Of a stretch of 6,901 bases of DNA, positions 6,310 through 6,901 are shown piece by piece. This DNA comes from Dehalococcoidia bacterium. Its GTDB lineage: Bacteria > Chloroflexota > Dehalococcoidia > SZUA-161. The notes below the pieces were generated by a model that ran no database searches, was not told where the DNA came from, and saw only the letters and a program-made list of their open reading frames with translations. The position numbers and the translations under genes were made by a program. The stretch's first letter is position 1; the number at the start of each line of letters is the position of its first letter. The stretch spans positions 1-6,901 of the forward strand of contig JACUUS010000120.1 of assembly GCA_014859215.1 (NCBI GenBank). The letters are read 5' to 3'.

Positions 6310-6783
6310 TTGGCAGACCTTGTAGAACTCGTGGATGAACTCGGCAGAGTCAGACTGGCGCCCATCGTTCTGCCCGTACTCAAGCTGGCCGACCCTGTGA
6401 TGGGTGCGCTGCCCGAGTGGTCCCTCCAATCCACGCTGGCTGGCGGGGAAATACGGGATAGTATCGTCAAAACAGTCGAGAGCCTGTCTCCCGTGCTGAT
6501 CGACGCTATCAGGTTCCTGGGCCATGTATCCGAGTCCAGGCTTGCCACAGGTCTCCTGTCATTCACGGCCGCCGTGCTCGCTCCTCCTGTAAGGCTCCTT
6601 TCTCCTGTTCTGGCCATACTTGCCCTGCTCGGGGCCGGCGTCCTGCTGAAACTTGCTGCTCATTCAGGTCCCGTATTGCGACCATCCATAACGGCCCTGG
6701 ACCGGATTACCAGAATTGAGCTTTCTCTGGAGAAAAGACTCAAGCGGTTTCTGCCAGAAAGGGCTATGCCCGAATCGTCTTGA
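6310..6783 (+). CDS. small helical protein with a hydrophobic segment, third gene of the operon
   Basis: I do not recognise the family of this 157-residue protein. It begins with an amphipathic helix (ADLVELVDELGRVRL), then PIVLPVLKLADPVMGALPEW, then a strongly hydrophobic stretch at about 96-117 (LLSPVLAILALLGAGVLLK) that could cross the membrane. A second, less hydrophobic stretch lies at 78-94. The C-terminus (131-151) is charged and helical, with RITRIELSLEKRLKRFL. There are no cysteines or other cofactor motifs. The TTG start has a good GGGAG site and follows the Fe-S stop by one base, so it is almost certainly co-transcribed and coupled. An inferred role is a membrane anchor or assembly subunit for the flavoprotein/Fe-S pair. 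The N-terminal part is loosely reminiscent of DUF1641-type helical proteins that accompany redox enzymes, but this is only an impression. An in-frame extension to ATG 6232 lies inside the Fe-S gene and is unlikely. Confidence 0.72.
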   Translation: MADLVELVDELGRVRLAPIVLPVLKLADPVMGALPEWSLQSTLAGGEIRDSIVKTVESLSPVLIDAIRFLGHVSESRLATGLLSFTAAVLAPPVRLLSPVLAILALLGAGVLLKLAAHSGPVLRPSITALDRITRIELSLEKRLKRFLPERAMPESS

Positions 6784-6901
6784 CCCGGCACTTTCGGTTC
6801 AGTCCATATCTGCTTTGCCTCTACGAGCTTGAAGGTTGCAGAATCCATAGGTGCTTCATCTACCGCCAAGGGAAAGTCCACCGGAACCGAGTACACTTAC
6901 A
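6784..6901. other. right-edge stretch without a supported gene
   Basis: After the stop of the small membrane-like protein no clear start, terminator hairpin or promoter is visible. A minus-strand frame is open from GTG 6896 to 6660, but a TAA precedes it immediately, it has no visible ribosome site, and it runs 120 bases into the plus-strand gene. The minus strand also has two short open ends (stops near 6856-6862) that could be the tail of a gene lying outside the window. Confidence 0.4.

Noticed and set aside
6192..6617. Open minus-strand frame of 141 codons opposite the third operon gene
   Set aside because: It is Ser/Thr/Arg-rich without motifs and overlaps the Fe-S gene; the plus-strand reading has a ribosome site, operon spacing and sensible hydrophobicity.
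6660..6896. Minus-strand frame from GTG 6896
   Set aside because: A stop lies immediately upstream, no ribosome site is visible within the window and half of it is antisense to the plus-strand gene; the evidence is too weak to call.

Overview
The window is a GC-rich, tightly packed bacterial segment with five complete protein genes and perhaps one partial gene at the left edge. There are no RNA genes, insertion sequences or CRISPR arrays that I can see. An HdrD/GlcF-like iron-sulfur protein paired with a GlcD-like flavoprotein, next to extended SDR enzymes, is common in environmental anaerobes and in uncultured Chloroflexota such as Dehalococcoidia. That lineage is a guess from gene content only; the sequence carries no phylogenetic marker.

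Left part (1-911): a small DEDDy-type 3'-5' exonuclease / RNase H-like gene on the minus strand, possibly followed by the first codons of another minus-strand gene at 1-59. A 327-base divergent intergenic region follows. It holds a minus-strand promoter, a nested inverted repeat in the exonuclease leader, a perfect 10-bp palindrome, and a good sigma-70-type promoter for the plus-strand gene that starts with TTG at 912.

Middle (912-3561): two extended short-chain dehydrogenase/epimerase genes are arranged convergently, and their 3' ends overlap by 19 bases. The minus-strand one is unusual. Its SDR domain is followed by a linker, a C-terminal zinc-ribbon / treble-clef unit (C-x3-H ... C-x2-C), and then what looks like the beginning of a second unit that stops just after its first cysteine. 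Its start, and the start of the next plus-strand gene, are fixed by ribosome sites and promoter elements in a 176-base divergent intergenic region.

Right part (3562-6783): a compact three-gene operon on the plus strand. It encodes a GlcD-like FAD oxidoreductase, then (ATGA overlap) an Fe-S protein with two N-terminal ferredoxin-type clusters and two CCG domains, then (TTG start, one base after the previous stop) a 157-residue helical protein with a strongly hydrophobic segment. The likely logic is that the flavoprotein oxidises an organic substrate, the Fe-S protein relays electrons, and the small protein may tether the complex to the membrane. The flavoprotein lacks the metal-binding signatures of the 2-hydroxyacid dehydrogenases, so its substrate is open. 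The last 118 bases hold no gene I can support.

The most unusual items are the SDR-zinc-ribbon fusion and the flavoprotein/CCG/membrane-protein operon with its atypical flavoprotein. Neither amounts to clear evidence of a wholly new system.
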